Below are positions 31,788 through 43,392 of a stretch of DNA of 64,000 nt, in pieces; within the stretch, counting starts at the first letter, position 1, and every line of letters starts with the position of its first letter. A program made the position numbers and the translations under genes. Below the pieces are notes generated by a model that was not told the DNA's origin, did not search any database, and was given only the letters and a program-made list of their open reading frames with translations. Origin of the DNA: Aphrocallistes beatrix (taxonomy: Eukaryota; Porifera; Hexactinellida; Sceptrulophora; Aphrocallistidae); NCBI GenBank assembly GCA_963281255.1, contig OY725495.1, forward strand, positions 2,108,001 through 2,172,000, written 5' to 3'.

Positions 31788-33908
31788 TAGTAATATATTG
31801 TATACATTAAACTCAATTAATTATTAAAAGGTTAAAAAAAATTTTGAGCTTCATTTCAACACTGAGGGGTGGGACGCGAAGACTGCAAAATTTAGAAAGT
31901 GGGTCGTGGTCTAAAAAAGGTTGAAAACCTCTGAGTTAGATCATCGATTATGAATGAATTTGAAAAGTTTCTAAAGGATTGTAAGCATATTGTGTCCGAT
32001 TTCTTTCTTCTATAAATGACCAATTTTTTTAAAAAAATCTATCTGTTGAATGATTTCAATTGTTAATGCAGTTTTGCAGATAACTCTGCGGTTCAAATCC
32101 TCACTGAAAAAATTAAATGAATCGGTTGAAAAAGTCAAAAGTTAGCTATTATAGGAAAGGCCAATCTTAATAAAAATTGAAAAATTGTTGGAGGTTTTTG
32201 ACTCATTTAACAATTAGTTTTTAATATATTTGATATTTTTTAATGATATGGACCTTATCATTGTTTTGGCACCTTTGGAGATTATGTAACACAAAGATTT
32301 AAAAGAATGGGCAAATAAAATCCAAACAAAATAGCTCTAAAGGGAGTTCATTAATGCTCGAGAAATCGCAAGTTTGATCTCAGATATTTAGCGATCACTG
32401 GGTCAGAAATAAAATTCTGATCGTTTTAAAAAAAATTTGATCGGATCCGACCATTTGTTCTTGAGATATCGCTTATTATAGGTCAAGTTCGGGCATAATA
32501 TCTCTCTATGGTCCCGAAAGAGGGCGATGCATATCTTAACTATTGAAGATATATAATATATTATATTCTTAAATAAAAGGATATATGCAAAATATATAGG
32601 TTCCTCGAACATTGCTTTGTCAAAAAATAAAAAATTCTCGACTTATCATTTATTTAATTGTAATATAAATTCTATGGGGAACTTTGAATATATGTATTAG
32701 AAAATGGCGAATCTAATCATTAAATATTTGTCCAAATGTGGCTATTATGCTGAATAATTAATACAATGGTCGTTAATAATGTGTACAGAATAGTTGGAGA
32801 ACTTTTAATAATTATTTTGAAAGTTCTGGCCTTGGACATTGCAGATTCGGTAAAAAACCCCCATTTAGGGTTCAAAAATAGATATCTCTCTATCTCTGTA
32901 AATATAAGTCCAAATTCTTAGTTCTCACTTCCTAATATACTTTTTATGAGTGAACATATATGATTCTTTGATAATAATTCCACTACACCCTATGGAATGT
33001 TAAGTTTTAGATTTTTGTCACATGATGACGTAGCATTTTTCAAAAATCCTAGCTTGGAAACTAAAAGTCGTTGACTTTCGCTCTAACTTCCTAATATACT
33101 TTTTGGAAGCTCTTTAACCATTCTAAACTGATAGATTATACTTCGTAGTGCTACGAATATTAATTATTATTCACAATTATCCCAAAACATTCGGGGTTAG
33201 GACTTCAAGGAAATTTGTGGATTTTCAGGGTACTCTTGCTATTTTTCGTGAATATTTGGTTCAAATATACCTAAATCAGCAGTATAAATGAGAATAAATG
33301 TCTGTGGGATGCATTTGTTCATTATTAATAACTCATTCTAAATTCTTCTTAACATCTAAACTTAAAATCTCTATATCTCGGGACTTTAATATTTCAAAAT
33401 TGACCGTATTTACAGAATTTTGACTCAAAATTGGTTTGAGCTAGAGGTTTGAAAATTTCAAGAGTTGTTCCATATTATTTGGCGATGAGCGTAGGACCAC
33501 CATTTTTTCGATATCTTCTAACTTGGAGATTTTATTCCTGATTCCCCAAAAAAACACACATTTTTCGCAATTAACAATTTTTGTCATTTTAACTATCTTT
33601 TGGTCCTATGTAGTTGCATATATGATAGACTATCTATTATTCGATTTTGGAAGCATTTGATTCCTTCGTATGTCCTAAATTATTGCTTGAGTGCCCGAAT
33701 TTCTACCATTAAGTTGTGCTAGCGAAAACGAAAAAAACAGACTTTGAGCACTGTATCTCAAAAACTAGAAATGAGAATCAAAAACGGTTTGGAAAGTGCC
33801 AGTATTTCTTGATGGATATACCTCCCCACGCTTAACATCTCTTATAGCTCTACTTTAATCGTATGCTGTAAGCCAAATCATATGTTTTTTCGAGAGCGGT
33901 ATCCTTAA

Positions 33909-34502
33909 CCAGTGAGTAATACAATGAAATAAATGATACACATTTTGGCGGTTCCCCCCCCCCCATTTAGATACAAATAGAGATATCTCTCTATTTTTAT
34001 AACTATAGGCCCAAATTATTTGCATTCAATTGCTAATATACTTTTTATACCGCTATTTATATGATTCATTCATAATATAATTGCTCTATTTAAAGTCAGG
34101 GCGGGCGCCAACGCATATTTTATCATATTGTACAATATATATCCCTCTCTAAATTGACACCCAATTTAAAAGAAATCCCTCTTAGGACTCCTACCACCAA
34201 TAAAACATGACCCCGGCCATGAGAATGGAACGTTAAGTTTTAAATATATGGTCATGTGATGACGAAACATTGCCCGAAAATACCACCTTGGAAACAAAAG
34301 TCGTAGACACTTGTTCTAACTACCTAATATACTTTTCAGAAGCTCCATAGTCATTATAAACTGTCAAAATTACTTCGTAATTATAAGAATTATTTTTCGC
34401 TAAATACCATAAAATATTGTGGATTAGAGGCCTCAAAGAAATAAATGGATTTTTTGCCTTCTTTCATATGTTTCCATAATTTTGGTTCAAATATGTTAAA
34501 GC
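33909..34502 (+). repeat. Family A pieces with a small unclassified insert
   Basis: After a C run (33956-33963) the sequence follows A in plus orientation (GAGATATCTCTCTATTTTTA, CTAATATACTTTTTATACC, AAAAGTCGTAGACACTTG). At 34098-34207 about 110 bases (GTCAGGGCGGGCGCCAACGC onward) interrupt the A sequence and resemble nothing else here. Confidence 0.5.
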
Positions 34503-34830
34503 ATAGCCTACTGTATATAAGGCCTCACAGTGACTTGCGGATTTGTGACTATGGATGCGGTAGAAGATGGTTGAAGTAATACATGAGATGCCTTAAATCA
34601 TTAACAAAGCACAATATAACTTGGGAATGTATCACCAACATATATAAATATGGTGTCGAAGTACCCATATCCGTTGTTAAAATTTATATTAGTCACTATA
34701 TGGTTGCTCAATAGGTTATATTTGTGACAAATTTGGTGATTTTCAGAGGTCGTTTAAGGGCACTATTAAGTGTTTTGATTATAAAGTTTTCCGCGTAGAA
34801 CTGAGATGTGAATGGGTTAATACGAAAAAT
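34503..34830 (+). repeat. Family C, left arm only
   Basis: CATAGCCTACTGTATATAAG at 34503, then the outer arm through GAATGGGTTAATACGAAAAA at about 34812, where the sequence breaks off. The inner arm and the complementary arm are missing. Confidence 0.6.
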
Positions 34831-34872
34831 TTTTTACTTTTGAGATAGAAGGCTGAAATTAACAATAGTTGT

Positions 34873-36801
34873 TTAAGGATACCGCCCTCGAAAAACATCG
34901 CCTGATATAAAAAAAATGGTAAATTTTTTTATTGTTAAATCCATCGGATTATTGAGTAGTCTACCATCTAATCGTATTTGTTGGACGGTATTTATTTTGA
35001 TATTCTAGAACTGAGCACCTAAAGCTCAGTCGTAATAAAAATCGGAAAGTTATTCGTGGTTTTGCGGCGCATTCATCAATTATTTTCTAACTTATCTGAT
35101 ATTTTTTCAATTATATGAACCTCAAAATGGTTTTGGCCCCATTAAATATTATAAAACAGATGAATATAGAAAAAGAAGCACATAAAATCCAATCAAAAAT
35201 ATCTTTATGAGGGACTTCATTTCTAAAATGCTCTGGAAATGGCCGTTGTGATATTAGTTATTGGGTATAGAAAAAAATTCTGAACATTTTAAAAATAATT
35301 TGTTCAGATCCGACCATTAGTTCGTAAGTTATAGTATATTGTAGGTAAAGTTCGGACATCAAACCTCTCTATGGCCCCGAAAGTGCTCGATGTCAATGCT
35401 TAAAAACTAATGAAGATATATAATCTATTATCATCTTAAATGAAAGGATATATATGATAATATATAGGTTCCTCAAACATCTCTTTGTCAAAAAGTAAAT
35501 ATTCTTGACTTATCATCGATTTTATTGTAATACAAATTCTATGGAGAACTGTGAAAATATTAGAAAATGGCGAATCTTGTCATGAAATAAGTTCAGAAAA
35601 GTGCTATTATACTCAAAAAACAATGCAATAGTCACTAGCAATTTTTACAGAAATTTTGAAGCACTCAACATGATTATTTTGGAAGTTCAAAGCATTTATC
35701 TCCAAAATTCGGTCAAGGCCCCCCATTTATGGTCCAAAACCAGATTCCTCCATATCTCGGGAAATATATACCCAAATTCTTAGCTCTCAATTCCTAATAT
35801 ACTTTTCAAGACGGTATATATCTGATTCTTAAATAATAAGTATACTACATGGAATGGAATGGTAAGTTTTAAATTTTTATCACGTGATGACGTAGCATTT
35901 TTCGAAAATCCTAACTTGAAAACTAAAAGTCGTAGACTCTCACTCTAACTTCCTAATATACTTTTTAGTAGCTCTTTATTCACTCTAAGCCGATGAATTA
36001 TACTTTGTAGTGGTAGGAATATGAACAATATTTCCTAATTGGTTCAAAATATTCGGGGTTAGATGCCTCAAGGTAATTTGTGAATTTTCAGTATAATTTT
36101 GCTATTTTCACCATAATCAGTTGGAATACATCTAATTCATTAGTATACATGCGATTAAATGCCCATGGATGCTTTTATTTATCGTTAATAGCTCATTTTA
36201 CATCGTTCTTGACATCAAAACTTCAAATCTCGATATCTCGGGACTTTAAAATTCCAAAATTGACCGTCTTTCAAAAATTTACCTCAAAATTGCATTGTTG
36301 TAGAGGTTTGAAAATTTCAGTTGTTCCATATCATTAGGTGATGAGCGTAGGACCACTCGATTTTCGATAACTTATAAATTTGTGATATTTTTGCTGATTT
36401 CCATAGAAAATCGGGCTTTTTTCGCCGTTTTTGGGCTCTTTTTATTATTACACCGATAAATTTTACAATTTTTCTAATTTTAACTTTCTTCTGGTCCTAT
36501 GAAGTGGCAAATATGATAGACTATCTATGCATAAATTTTTGAAGCATTTGATCCAAACATGTGCTTTAAAAAAATCACAGAGTGGAGGAGGGCTTACCAT
36601 TAAGATGTGCTAGTGAAAACGAAAAAAAAAACACTTTGAGACGCTATAACTAAAAAACTAGAAATGCGAACCAAAAACTGTTTGGCATGTCTCAATATTT
36701 TTTAATTGCACTACCTGCCCACGCTTAACATCTTATCTATCTCTATTCTTGATATATGCTGTAAGCCAAACCTATGGATTTTTCACGGGCGGTATCCTTA
36801 A
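34873..36801 (+). mobile_element. Family A element, complete uninterrupted copy
   Basis: TTAAGGATACCGCCCTCG at 34873 and CGGGCGGTATCCTTAA ending at 36801 bound 1929 bp, the same length as the copy at 52367-54296, so this is the full size. Inverted ends are about 20 bp; left subterminal sequence AAAACATCGCCTG differs from the AACTTGCCTGGCG of other copies, marking a subfamily. It has no frame above 85 codons on either strand and must be mobilised in trans. Confidence 0.85.
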
Positions 36802-37739
36802 TATCAATGTTCGATAAACGTAGGACCTCTCACTTTTCGATATCTTATAAATTTGTGATTTTATTGCTGATTTCCAAAAAACGGGCGTTTTTCGCCGGAT
36901 TTTTTTCAACCCCTATAAAATTAACAATTTTGGTTGTTTTAACTTTCATATGGTCCTACGCTCATCGCCTAATGATATGGAACAACTCCTGAAATTTTCA
37001 AACCTCTCACTCAATGCATTTTTGAGTTAAAATTTTTGAAAGACAGTCAATTTTGGAATTTTAAAGTCCCGAGACATAGGGATTTGAAGTTATAATGTTA
37101 AGAACGATTTAAAATGAGCTATTAACGACAAATAAAAGGATACATGGCCATTTAATCTCATTTATACTGATGAATTAGATATATTCCAACAGATTTTGAG
37201 GAAAATAGCAAAATTATAATGAAAATTCATAAATTACCTTGAGGCCTCTAACCCCGAATATTTTGAACCAATTGGGAAATATAATTCATACTCCTAGCAC
37301 TGCAAAGTATAATCCATCGGTTTAGAATGAATTACGAACTTCTAAAAAAAGTATATTAGGAAGTTGGAGCGAGAGTCTACGACTTTTAGTTTTAAAGTTA
37401 GGACTTTCGAAAAATTTGGGTGTATATTTCCCGAGATATGGAAGAATATGTTTTTGGACCATAAGGGGCTTTGACCGAATTTTGGAGATAAATGCTCTGA
37501 ACTTCCAAAATAATCATGTTGAGTGCTTCAAAATTACTGTATACATTGCTAGTGACTATTGCATTGTTTTTTGAGTATAATAGCCACTTTTGGGAACTTT
37601 TTTTCATGACAAGATTCGCCATTTTCTAAAATATTTAAAGTTCTCCATAGAATTTGTATTACAATAAAATCGATGATAAATCAAGAAATATTTACTTTTT
37701 GACAAAGAGATGTTTGAGGAACCTATATATTATAATATA

Positions 37740-37926
37740 TAGTCGACTCCGCTTAATAGGGCCACTGTTTAATCGGGTCAGCTGCTTAATCGGGCCACTT
37801 TTGGCAGGACCGGAATAGCTCTCACACATAGAAGCTAATACAAATATTTTCGGTTAATAGGGTCCTCTGCTTAATCGGGGCAAAATGTCTTCTGACCGAT
37901 GTGGACCTATTAAGCGGAGTCGACTT
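37740..37926. mobile_element. pogo/Tigger-type MITE, second copy
   Basis: 187 bp beginning TAGTCGACTCCGCTTAATAG, the reverse orientation of the MITE at 19413-19600 across its full length. TA flanks it (37738-37739, 37927-37928), and the A host is continuous outside. Confidence 0.85.
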
Positions 37927-37955
37927 TATATCCTTTTATTTAAGATTATAATAGA

Positions 37956-38501
37956 CAAGCGCGCTTCGCTTGCTTTCGCTGCGCGGTTGGCGGACACTTT
38001 GTGTCCGCCGGAGGCGCCCTTTGGGCGCCTGGGGTCACATTGATTAATTATAAGGGAAATAACATCTCTAAATACATCTGTCCCACTGTTATAATCGATA
38101 TCGCGCGAAAAATCACCAAATTTGTCAATTTTTAAAATTTTGATGAGTAATGATGACATCAGAACAAAGTGATGAGTCATCATTTTTTATGATAGTTGGA
38201 TCATACGTGAGATATCTTAGTATACAGATACGATTAAAATTTCATCCTTCTATCTTATATAATGGCTGAGTTATGCTCGAATAACTGTATTGCTTAACTT
38301 TTTAAAATGTGACAATGACGTCATAATTCCATGATGAGTCGACATTTTGCTCTGAGCTCAGAACTTACTGGAGCCATAGCCAAAAGACTCCCACATGCCA
38401 AAAATTAGCTTTCTATGACCGGCAGTTTCTTCAATCAATTCGTTACATATATATATATATAAATAAATAAATATACATTAATCGAGTTTTAATAATAAGG
38501 A
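37956..38501 (-). mobile_element. Family D element, complete, with a clean empty site
   Basis: On the minus strand it starts TCCTTATTATTAAAACTCG and ends AAGCGAAGCGCGCTTG. The A sequence outside, ATAATAGA and TTATATATC, is continuous in the copy at 50625-50645, so insertion added nothing and removed nothing and lies between A and T on the minus strand. Features inside: TA microsatellite near the 5' end, TGACGTCA at 38316-38323, GGCGCC and GGCGGACAC hairpins near the 3' end. Helitrons insert this way, start TC and carry a 3' hairpin; the final CTTG is not the usual CTRR. Confidence 0.75.
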
Positions 38502-38586
38502 TTATATATCTTCAATAAAATTTTAAGCATTGACATCGAGCATTTTCGGGACATAGAGAGGTTTAATGTCAGAACTTTACCTACAA

Positions 38587-38611
38587 TCCTTAATATTAAA
38601 ACTCGATTATT

Positions 38612-38664
<53 letters not shown>

Positions 38665-38965
38665 ACGAATTGATTGAAGAAACTGCCAGGCGCAGAAAGC
38701 TGATTTTTGGCATGTGGGGGTCTTTTGGCTATGGCTCCAGTAAGTTCTGAGCTCAGAGCAAAATGTCGACTCATCATGGAATTATGACGTCATTGTCGCA
38801 TTTTTAAAAGTTAAGCAACACAGTTATTCGGGCATAACTCCGCCATTATAGGAGATAGAAGGCTGAAATTTTAATAGATTATGTATATAAATGTTTAATA
38901 GATTAATAGATTATGTATATAATTAATAAGATTATGTATATAATTAATAGATTATGTATATAAAT
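38587..38965 (+). mobile_element. Family D copy, 3' truncated, ending in short tandem repeats
   Basis: Starts TCCTTAATATTAAAACTCG directly after ACCTACAA of the A host (A|T site). A TA microsatellite of about 50 bp (38618-38660) follows. After the AGAAGGCTGAAAT block at 38860 the copy dissolves into four imperfect repeats of TTAATAGATTATGTATATA (38874-38965). Confidence 0.65.
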
Positions 38966-39905
38966 ATAAATGGGTTAGAAATAAAATTCTGATCGTTTCA
39001 AAAAAAAAAATTTGTTCGGATCCGACCATTTGTTCTTGAGATATCGCTTATTATAGGTCAAGTTCGGGTATAATATCTCTCTAATGGTCCCGAAAGAGGG
39101 CGATGTCATATCTTAAAAAATATTGGAAATATATAATCGATTATATTCTTAACTAAAAGGATATATGCGAAAATATATAGGTTCCTCGAACATTCCTTTG
39201 TCAAAAAATAAATAATTCTCGACTTATCATTGATTTAACTATAATACAAATTCTATGGAGAACTTTGAATATATCAGAAATGGCGAATCTAATCATTAAA
39301 TATGTGTCCAAATGTGGCTATAATGCTAAATAATGAATACAAATGTTGTTACTAAAGTGTACAGAAAAATTGGAGAATATTTGATAATTATTTTGAAAGT
39401 TCTGGCCTTGGACCTCGCAGATTCGGTAAAAAAAACCCATTTAGGGTCCAAAAAGAAATATCTCTCTATCTCTGTAAATATAAGTCCAAATTCTTAGTTC
39501 TCACTTCCTAAAATACTTTTTATGAGTGTACATATATGATTCTTTGATAATAATTCCACTACACCCTATGGAATGTTAAGTTTTAGATTTTTGTCACATG
39601 ATGACGTAGCATTTTCAAAAATCCTAGCTTGGAAACTAAAAGTCGTTGACTTTCGCTCTAACTTCCTAATATACTTTTCGGAAGCTATTTAACCATTCTG
39701 AACTCATAGATTATACTTCGTAGTGCTAGGAATATGAATTATTTCCACAATTATCCCAAACATTCGGGGTTAGGGGTCTCCAGGAAATTTGTCGATTTTC
39801 AGGGTACTCTTGCAATTTTTTGTAAATATTTGGTTCAAATATACCTAAATCAGCAGTATAAATGAGAATAAATTTCTGTGAATGCTTTTGTTCATTATTA
39901 ATAAC

Positions 39906-40930
39906 CAAGGTTGAAACCGCTTCAACCAAATACTAATATAACCGAATAATGGTCAGTCCAAATAATTTGGTAAACCGAATAATGGCCCTACCGAATAATT
40001 TGGTCAACCGAATAATTTGGTCAACCGAATAATTTATTAACCGAATAATTAGCATGCTTTCCCAACACAATCACTATATCCATACAATTAAAACTCGATT
40101 ATTGTTTGTTTATATATATATATATCTCTGTAACGAATTGATTGAAGAAACTGCACGGCACAGAAAGCTGATTTTTGACATGTGGGAGTCTTTTGGCTAT
40201 AGCTCCAGTAAGTTCTGAGTTCAGAGCAAAATGTCGACTCATCATGGAATTATGACGTCATTGTCACATTTTTGAAAGTTAAGCAACACAGTTATTCGGG
40301 CATAACTCAGCCATTATAGGAGATAGAAGGCTGAAATTTTAATAGAATCTGTATACTAACATACCTCACATATGATGCGACTTTCATCAAGAAATGATGA
40401 CTCATCACTTTGTCATGACGTCATCATTACGCATCAAAATTTTATCATTGACAAATTTGGTGATTTTTCGAGTGATTCCGATTTTCAAACCAAGATGGAC
40501 ATATTTAGAGATTATATCTCCCTTATAATTAACCAATGTCACCTCCAGGCGACCGAAGGGAGCCTCTGGCGGACACGAAGTGTCCGCCAGCCCCGCAGCG
40601 CAGCGCGCTTGTATTCAATATATAAACATTTATACAAAAATATAATCAAGTATATGTAGGCCTATTAGATTTATTTGTGTTCGGACCACTACATGTAAGA
40701 ACATGTGATTGTGTTGGGAAAGCATGCAAATTATTTGGTAGACCAAATTATTCGGTTGACAAAATTATTTGGTTGACCAAATTATTCGGTTGACCAAATT
40801 ATTCTGTTGACCAAATTATTTGGTTTGCAACCGAATACCAAATAATGATATTTGGTTACAAACCGAATATCAACTATTTGCGAATATTATTTGGTTAAAC
40901 CGAATAATCAACTATTCGGTTGCAACCCTG
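39906..40930. mobile_element. ATTCGGT-rich hAT-like MITE, large copy
   Basis: Starts CAAGGTTGAAACCG and ends CGGTTGCAACCCTG, with TTAATAAC on both sides (39898-39905, 40931-40938). Subterminal arrays of ACCGAATAATTTGGTCA-like phrases mirror each other on the two sides, and an inner palindrome GCATGCTTTCCCAACACAAT / its complement (40053 and 40705) surrounds a nested D element. Confidence 0.85.
40079..40611 (+). mobile_element. Family D element nested in the MITE
   Basis: Starts TCCATACAATTAAAACTCG after CACTATA and ends CAGCGCGCTTG before TATTCAATA: again an A|T site. Contains TGACGTCA at about 40255 and 40418, the AGGAGATAGAAGGCTGAAAT block, and the GGCGGACAC hairpin. Confidence 0.75.
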
Positions 40931-41548
40931 TTAATAACTCATTCTACATTCTTCTTAACATCTAAACTTAAAATCTCTATATCTCGGGACTTTAATATTT
41001 CTAAAATTGACCGTCTTTGCAGAATTTAACTCAAAATTGGTTTGAGATAGAGGTTTGAAATTTCAAGAGTTGTTCCATATTATTTGGCGATGAATGTAAG
41101 ATCACCATTTTTTCGATAACTTCTAACTTGGTAATTTTATTCCTGATTCCCCAAAAAACAGACATTTTTCGCCGTTTTTTGGCCCTTTTATTGGAACACC
41201 GATAAAATTTACAATTTTTGGTATTTTAATTTTCTTCTGGTCCTATGAAGTTGCAAATATGGTAGACTATATATGATTCGATTTTGGAAGCATTTGATTC
41301 CTTGGTATGTCCTAAACAATTCCTTGAGTGCCCGAATTTCTACCATCAAGTTGTGCTAGCGGAAAACGAAAAAAACAGACTTTGAGACACTGTATCTCAA
41401 AAACTAGAAATGAAAATCAAAAACGTTTTGAATGTGCCATATTTCTTGATGGATATACCTCCTCACGCTTAACATATTCTCTTATAGCTCTACTTTAATC
41501 GTATGCTGTAAGCCAAACCATGTGTATTTTCGAGGGCGGTATCCTTAA

Positions 41549-41863
41549 CTTTATCATTGTCTTTTATGGTTCCTCATATGGTAGACCATGTATCAATTTT
41601 CTAAGCATTTAATACAACAATTGTTCAAAACTAGATACGGAGTGGATAGGGGTCTATAATTAAGAAGTTTTAGCGAAGAACGAAATAATCCGAATTTGAG
41701 ACGCTGTGTCTCAAAAATTATACATGAGAACCAAAAAAAGGGTTCGGAATTGACTAATATCTCTAAAACCAGTGGCGTGCCTACGCTTAACATCTTAGAT
41801 AGCTCCTTTTTCATCATATGCTTCAAGCCAAACCGAGAGGTTTTTTGCGGGCGTCATCCTTAA
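41549..41863 (+). repeat. Family A right-end fragment
   Basis: A landmarks GGTAGACCATGTATCAA to GCTTCAAGCCAAACCGAGAGG and a decayed terminus GCGTCATCCTTAA. Diverged further than its neighbours. Confidence 0.6.
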
Positions 41864-42648
41864 AAATAAGAATGTAAATATCGCATGCAATCAGGAATCC
41901 GAGAAAATATTTGAATTATAGCTTAGCAATTTATAGTTTTGTTATACACAAGAGTTGCTCAATCTAACCTATTTAGGGAATTTTTTCCTTTATATAAATA
42001 TTGTAATCAAAAGTTAGCAAAAAATTTCTCATATGGATCCTAAAATATAATATTCTAAATATACATCACTAAAAACCCCATGTCAACCTTGGTAAGATAG
42101 GCTCTAGCCTATTTTTGTAATTTGTTTACTTTATGTAACTATTGTAGACAAAAGTAAAAAAATTAATTATCAAATTTACTCGAAAATATGATATTCGAAA
42201 TCTACACCCCTGAAAATCCCATGTCGTTGGAAGCTAGTCTCTAGCATATTTATCAAAATTCGTCAAATGGTGTGAAAATATGTATATAGAGGTGTGAAAA
42301 TATGCACATAATCTTTTTTATTGCCATACTCTATAATACATTAAAGATATCAAACATAAGTTGTGGCTTGCAGTATTAATAACAGTGACGATCTATTGTA
42401 GTGTTGTACAATGATTTCTATTGTGATAGTGTAGTCATTTATTTTGTATAGAAAAGGTGTGAAAAATTGTTTTCCATTTTCTTTGCAGAGGTGTGAAAAT
42501 TTTGTTTAGGTTTTCGAACTTAATCGTAGATTCATCATTTGACACCTACTATATGCCAATTTTCGTATCTCTACGACTTACCAATTCTTCAATCAATTCG
42601 GACAAACAAACAAACAAACAAAAATTCTTGCATTTTAATATATAAAAT
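41864..42648 (-). mobile_element. Family D2 element, minus strand
   Basis: Reverse match to 44284-45000: CAATTCTTCAATCAATTCGG (42586), the (CAAA)n tract 42602-42622 and TTTTAATATATAAAA at the 5' end. The GC-rich 3' end is not present at the left margin. Confidence 0.55.
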
Positions 42649-42678
42649 TTTCCCTTACCACTCCTATTTCATTATAAG

Positions 42679-43256
42679 CAAGCGCGCTCCGCTTGCTTGC
42701 ATTGCGCGGCTGGCGGACACTTTGTGTCCGCCGGAGGCGCCCTCTGGGCGCCTGGGATCACATTGAATAATTATAATGGAGTTAACATCTCTAAATACGT
42801 CTGTCCTACTGTTATAATCGATATCGCACGAAAAATCACCAAATTTGTCAATTATTAAAATTTTGATGCGTAATGATGACGTCATAACAGAGTGATGAGT
42901 CATCATTTTTTATGATATTTGCATCATTTGTGAGGTATGTTAGTATACAGTTTCTATTAACATTTCAGCTTTCTATCTCCTATAATGGTTGAGTTATGCT
43001 CGAATAACTGTATTGCTTAACTTTTAAAAATGTGACAATGACGTCATAATTCCATGATGAGTCAACATTTTGCTCTGAGTTCAGACCTTACTGGAGCCAT
43101 AGCCAAAATACTCCAACATGCCAAAAATCAGCTTTCTACGCCAGGCAGTTTCTTCAATCAATTCGTTACAAATATATATAGATATAGATATATATAAATA
43201 AATAAATAAATAAATAAACAAATAAATATACTTTAATCGAGTTTTAATAGTAAGGA
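42679..43256 (-). mobile_element. Family D element, minus strand, full length
   Basis: Starts (minus) TCCTTACTATTAAAACTCG at 43256 and ends GAGCGCGCTTG at 42679. Contains a TAAA/TATA-rich 5' tract (43170-43230), TGACGTCA near 42881 and 43038, and the GGCGCC and GGCGGACAC hairpins. Immediately follows the D2 copy. Confidence 0.7.
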
Positions 43257-43392
43257 TTTAATTGATTGTATTATATTGGAAATTTCATACAATGTATGTT
43301 AAATCTCGATAAAGTATTCAGATTTCGAAAACGATTTATCGTATTTTAAGTTAAAACTCTCTCCAATATCCGTGTTGCCTGAAATTTAAAAC

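Larger units (their letters stand above)
28720..31933 (+). mobile_element. ZBED-type hAT element with 8-bp target duplication, nested in family B
   Basis: Ends CAGGGGTTTTCAACC (28720) and GGTTGAAAACCTCTG (31933) with AGTTAGAT on both sides (28712-28719, 31934-31941). GTGGGTCGCG / GTGGGTCGTGG subterminal repeats follow inside. The B copy at 45121-46051 carries the uninterrupted site ATTAGTTAGATCATCGATTA, confirming the duplication. A mariner element sits inside it. Confidence 0.92.
27753..32170 (+). mobile_element. Family B element inserted at TTAA of family A
   Basis: Left TTAA (27753-27756) GGTTGGCCTTTCCTA, right TAGGAAAGGCCAATC TTAA (32167-32170). The A sequence outside reads GTTTAGCG and TAAAAATTGAAAAATT, which is continuous with a single TTAA in the A copies at 48505 and 55360: direct proof of a TTAA duplication. 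The left half contains the hairpin 28000-28190 with GGCCAGGAATGTG arms. Without its nested hAT it is about 1.2 kb and non-coding. Confidence 0.88.
27604..33908 (+). mobile_element. Family A element inserted at TTAA, itself split by family B
   Basis: Left TTAA 27604-27607 then GGATACCGTCCTCG; right CGAGAGCGGTATCC then TTAA 33905-33908. The two A parts (27608-27752 and 32171-33904) are collinear with unbroken copies. The flanks outside (GATTAGATGG and CCAGTGAGTAATACAATG) join into the expected reverse-A sequence, so this copy landed in an older A. No coding sequence of its own. Confidence 0.85.
22623..33960 (-). mobile_element. Family A element in reverse orientation, host of the large nest
   Basis: It begins at TTAAGGATACAGCCTGC (22623), the complement of the A right end, followed by the GCAGCATATGTTGAAA block. 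A landmarks continue in reverse through 23590-24002 (AAAGTTCTCCATTAGAATTT, GATGTTTGAGGAACCTATAT), 27266-27418, and 33909-33945 (CAGTGAGTAATACAATGAAA). Between these lie three younger insertions (24003-27265, 27419-27593, 27608-33904). The left terminus is not found; after a C run at 33956 the sequence jumps to another A segment. It is strongly diverged, so old. Confidence 0.65.
36802..38586 (-). repeat. Family A, reverse partial copy with two nested elements
   Basis: A landmarks run in reverse from GTAGGACCTCTCACTTTTCG (36830) to GAACTTTACCTACAA (38586). A pogo MITE (37740-37926) and a D element (37956-38501) interrupt it, and a second D starts at 38587. Confidence 0.7.
38966..41548 (+). mobile_element. 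Family A, 5' truncated copy carrying nested elements
   Basis: Starts inside A at GAAATAAAATTCTGATCG (38975) and reaches the intact right end CGAGGGCGGTATCCTTAA at 41548. The MITE at 39906-40930 interrupts it. Confidence 0.75.

Noticed and set aside
38618-38660. Long TA run as a possible promoter or origin
   Set aside because: It is the microsatellite that every D element carries behind its 5' end.
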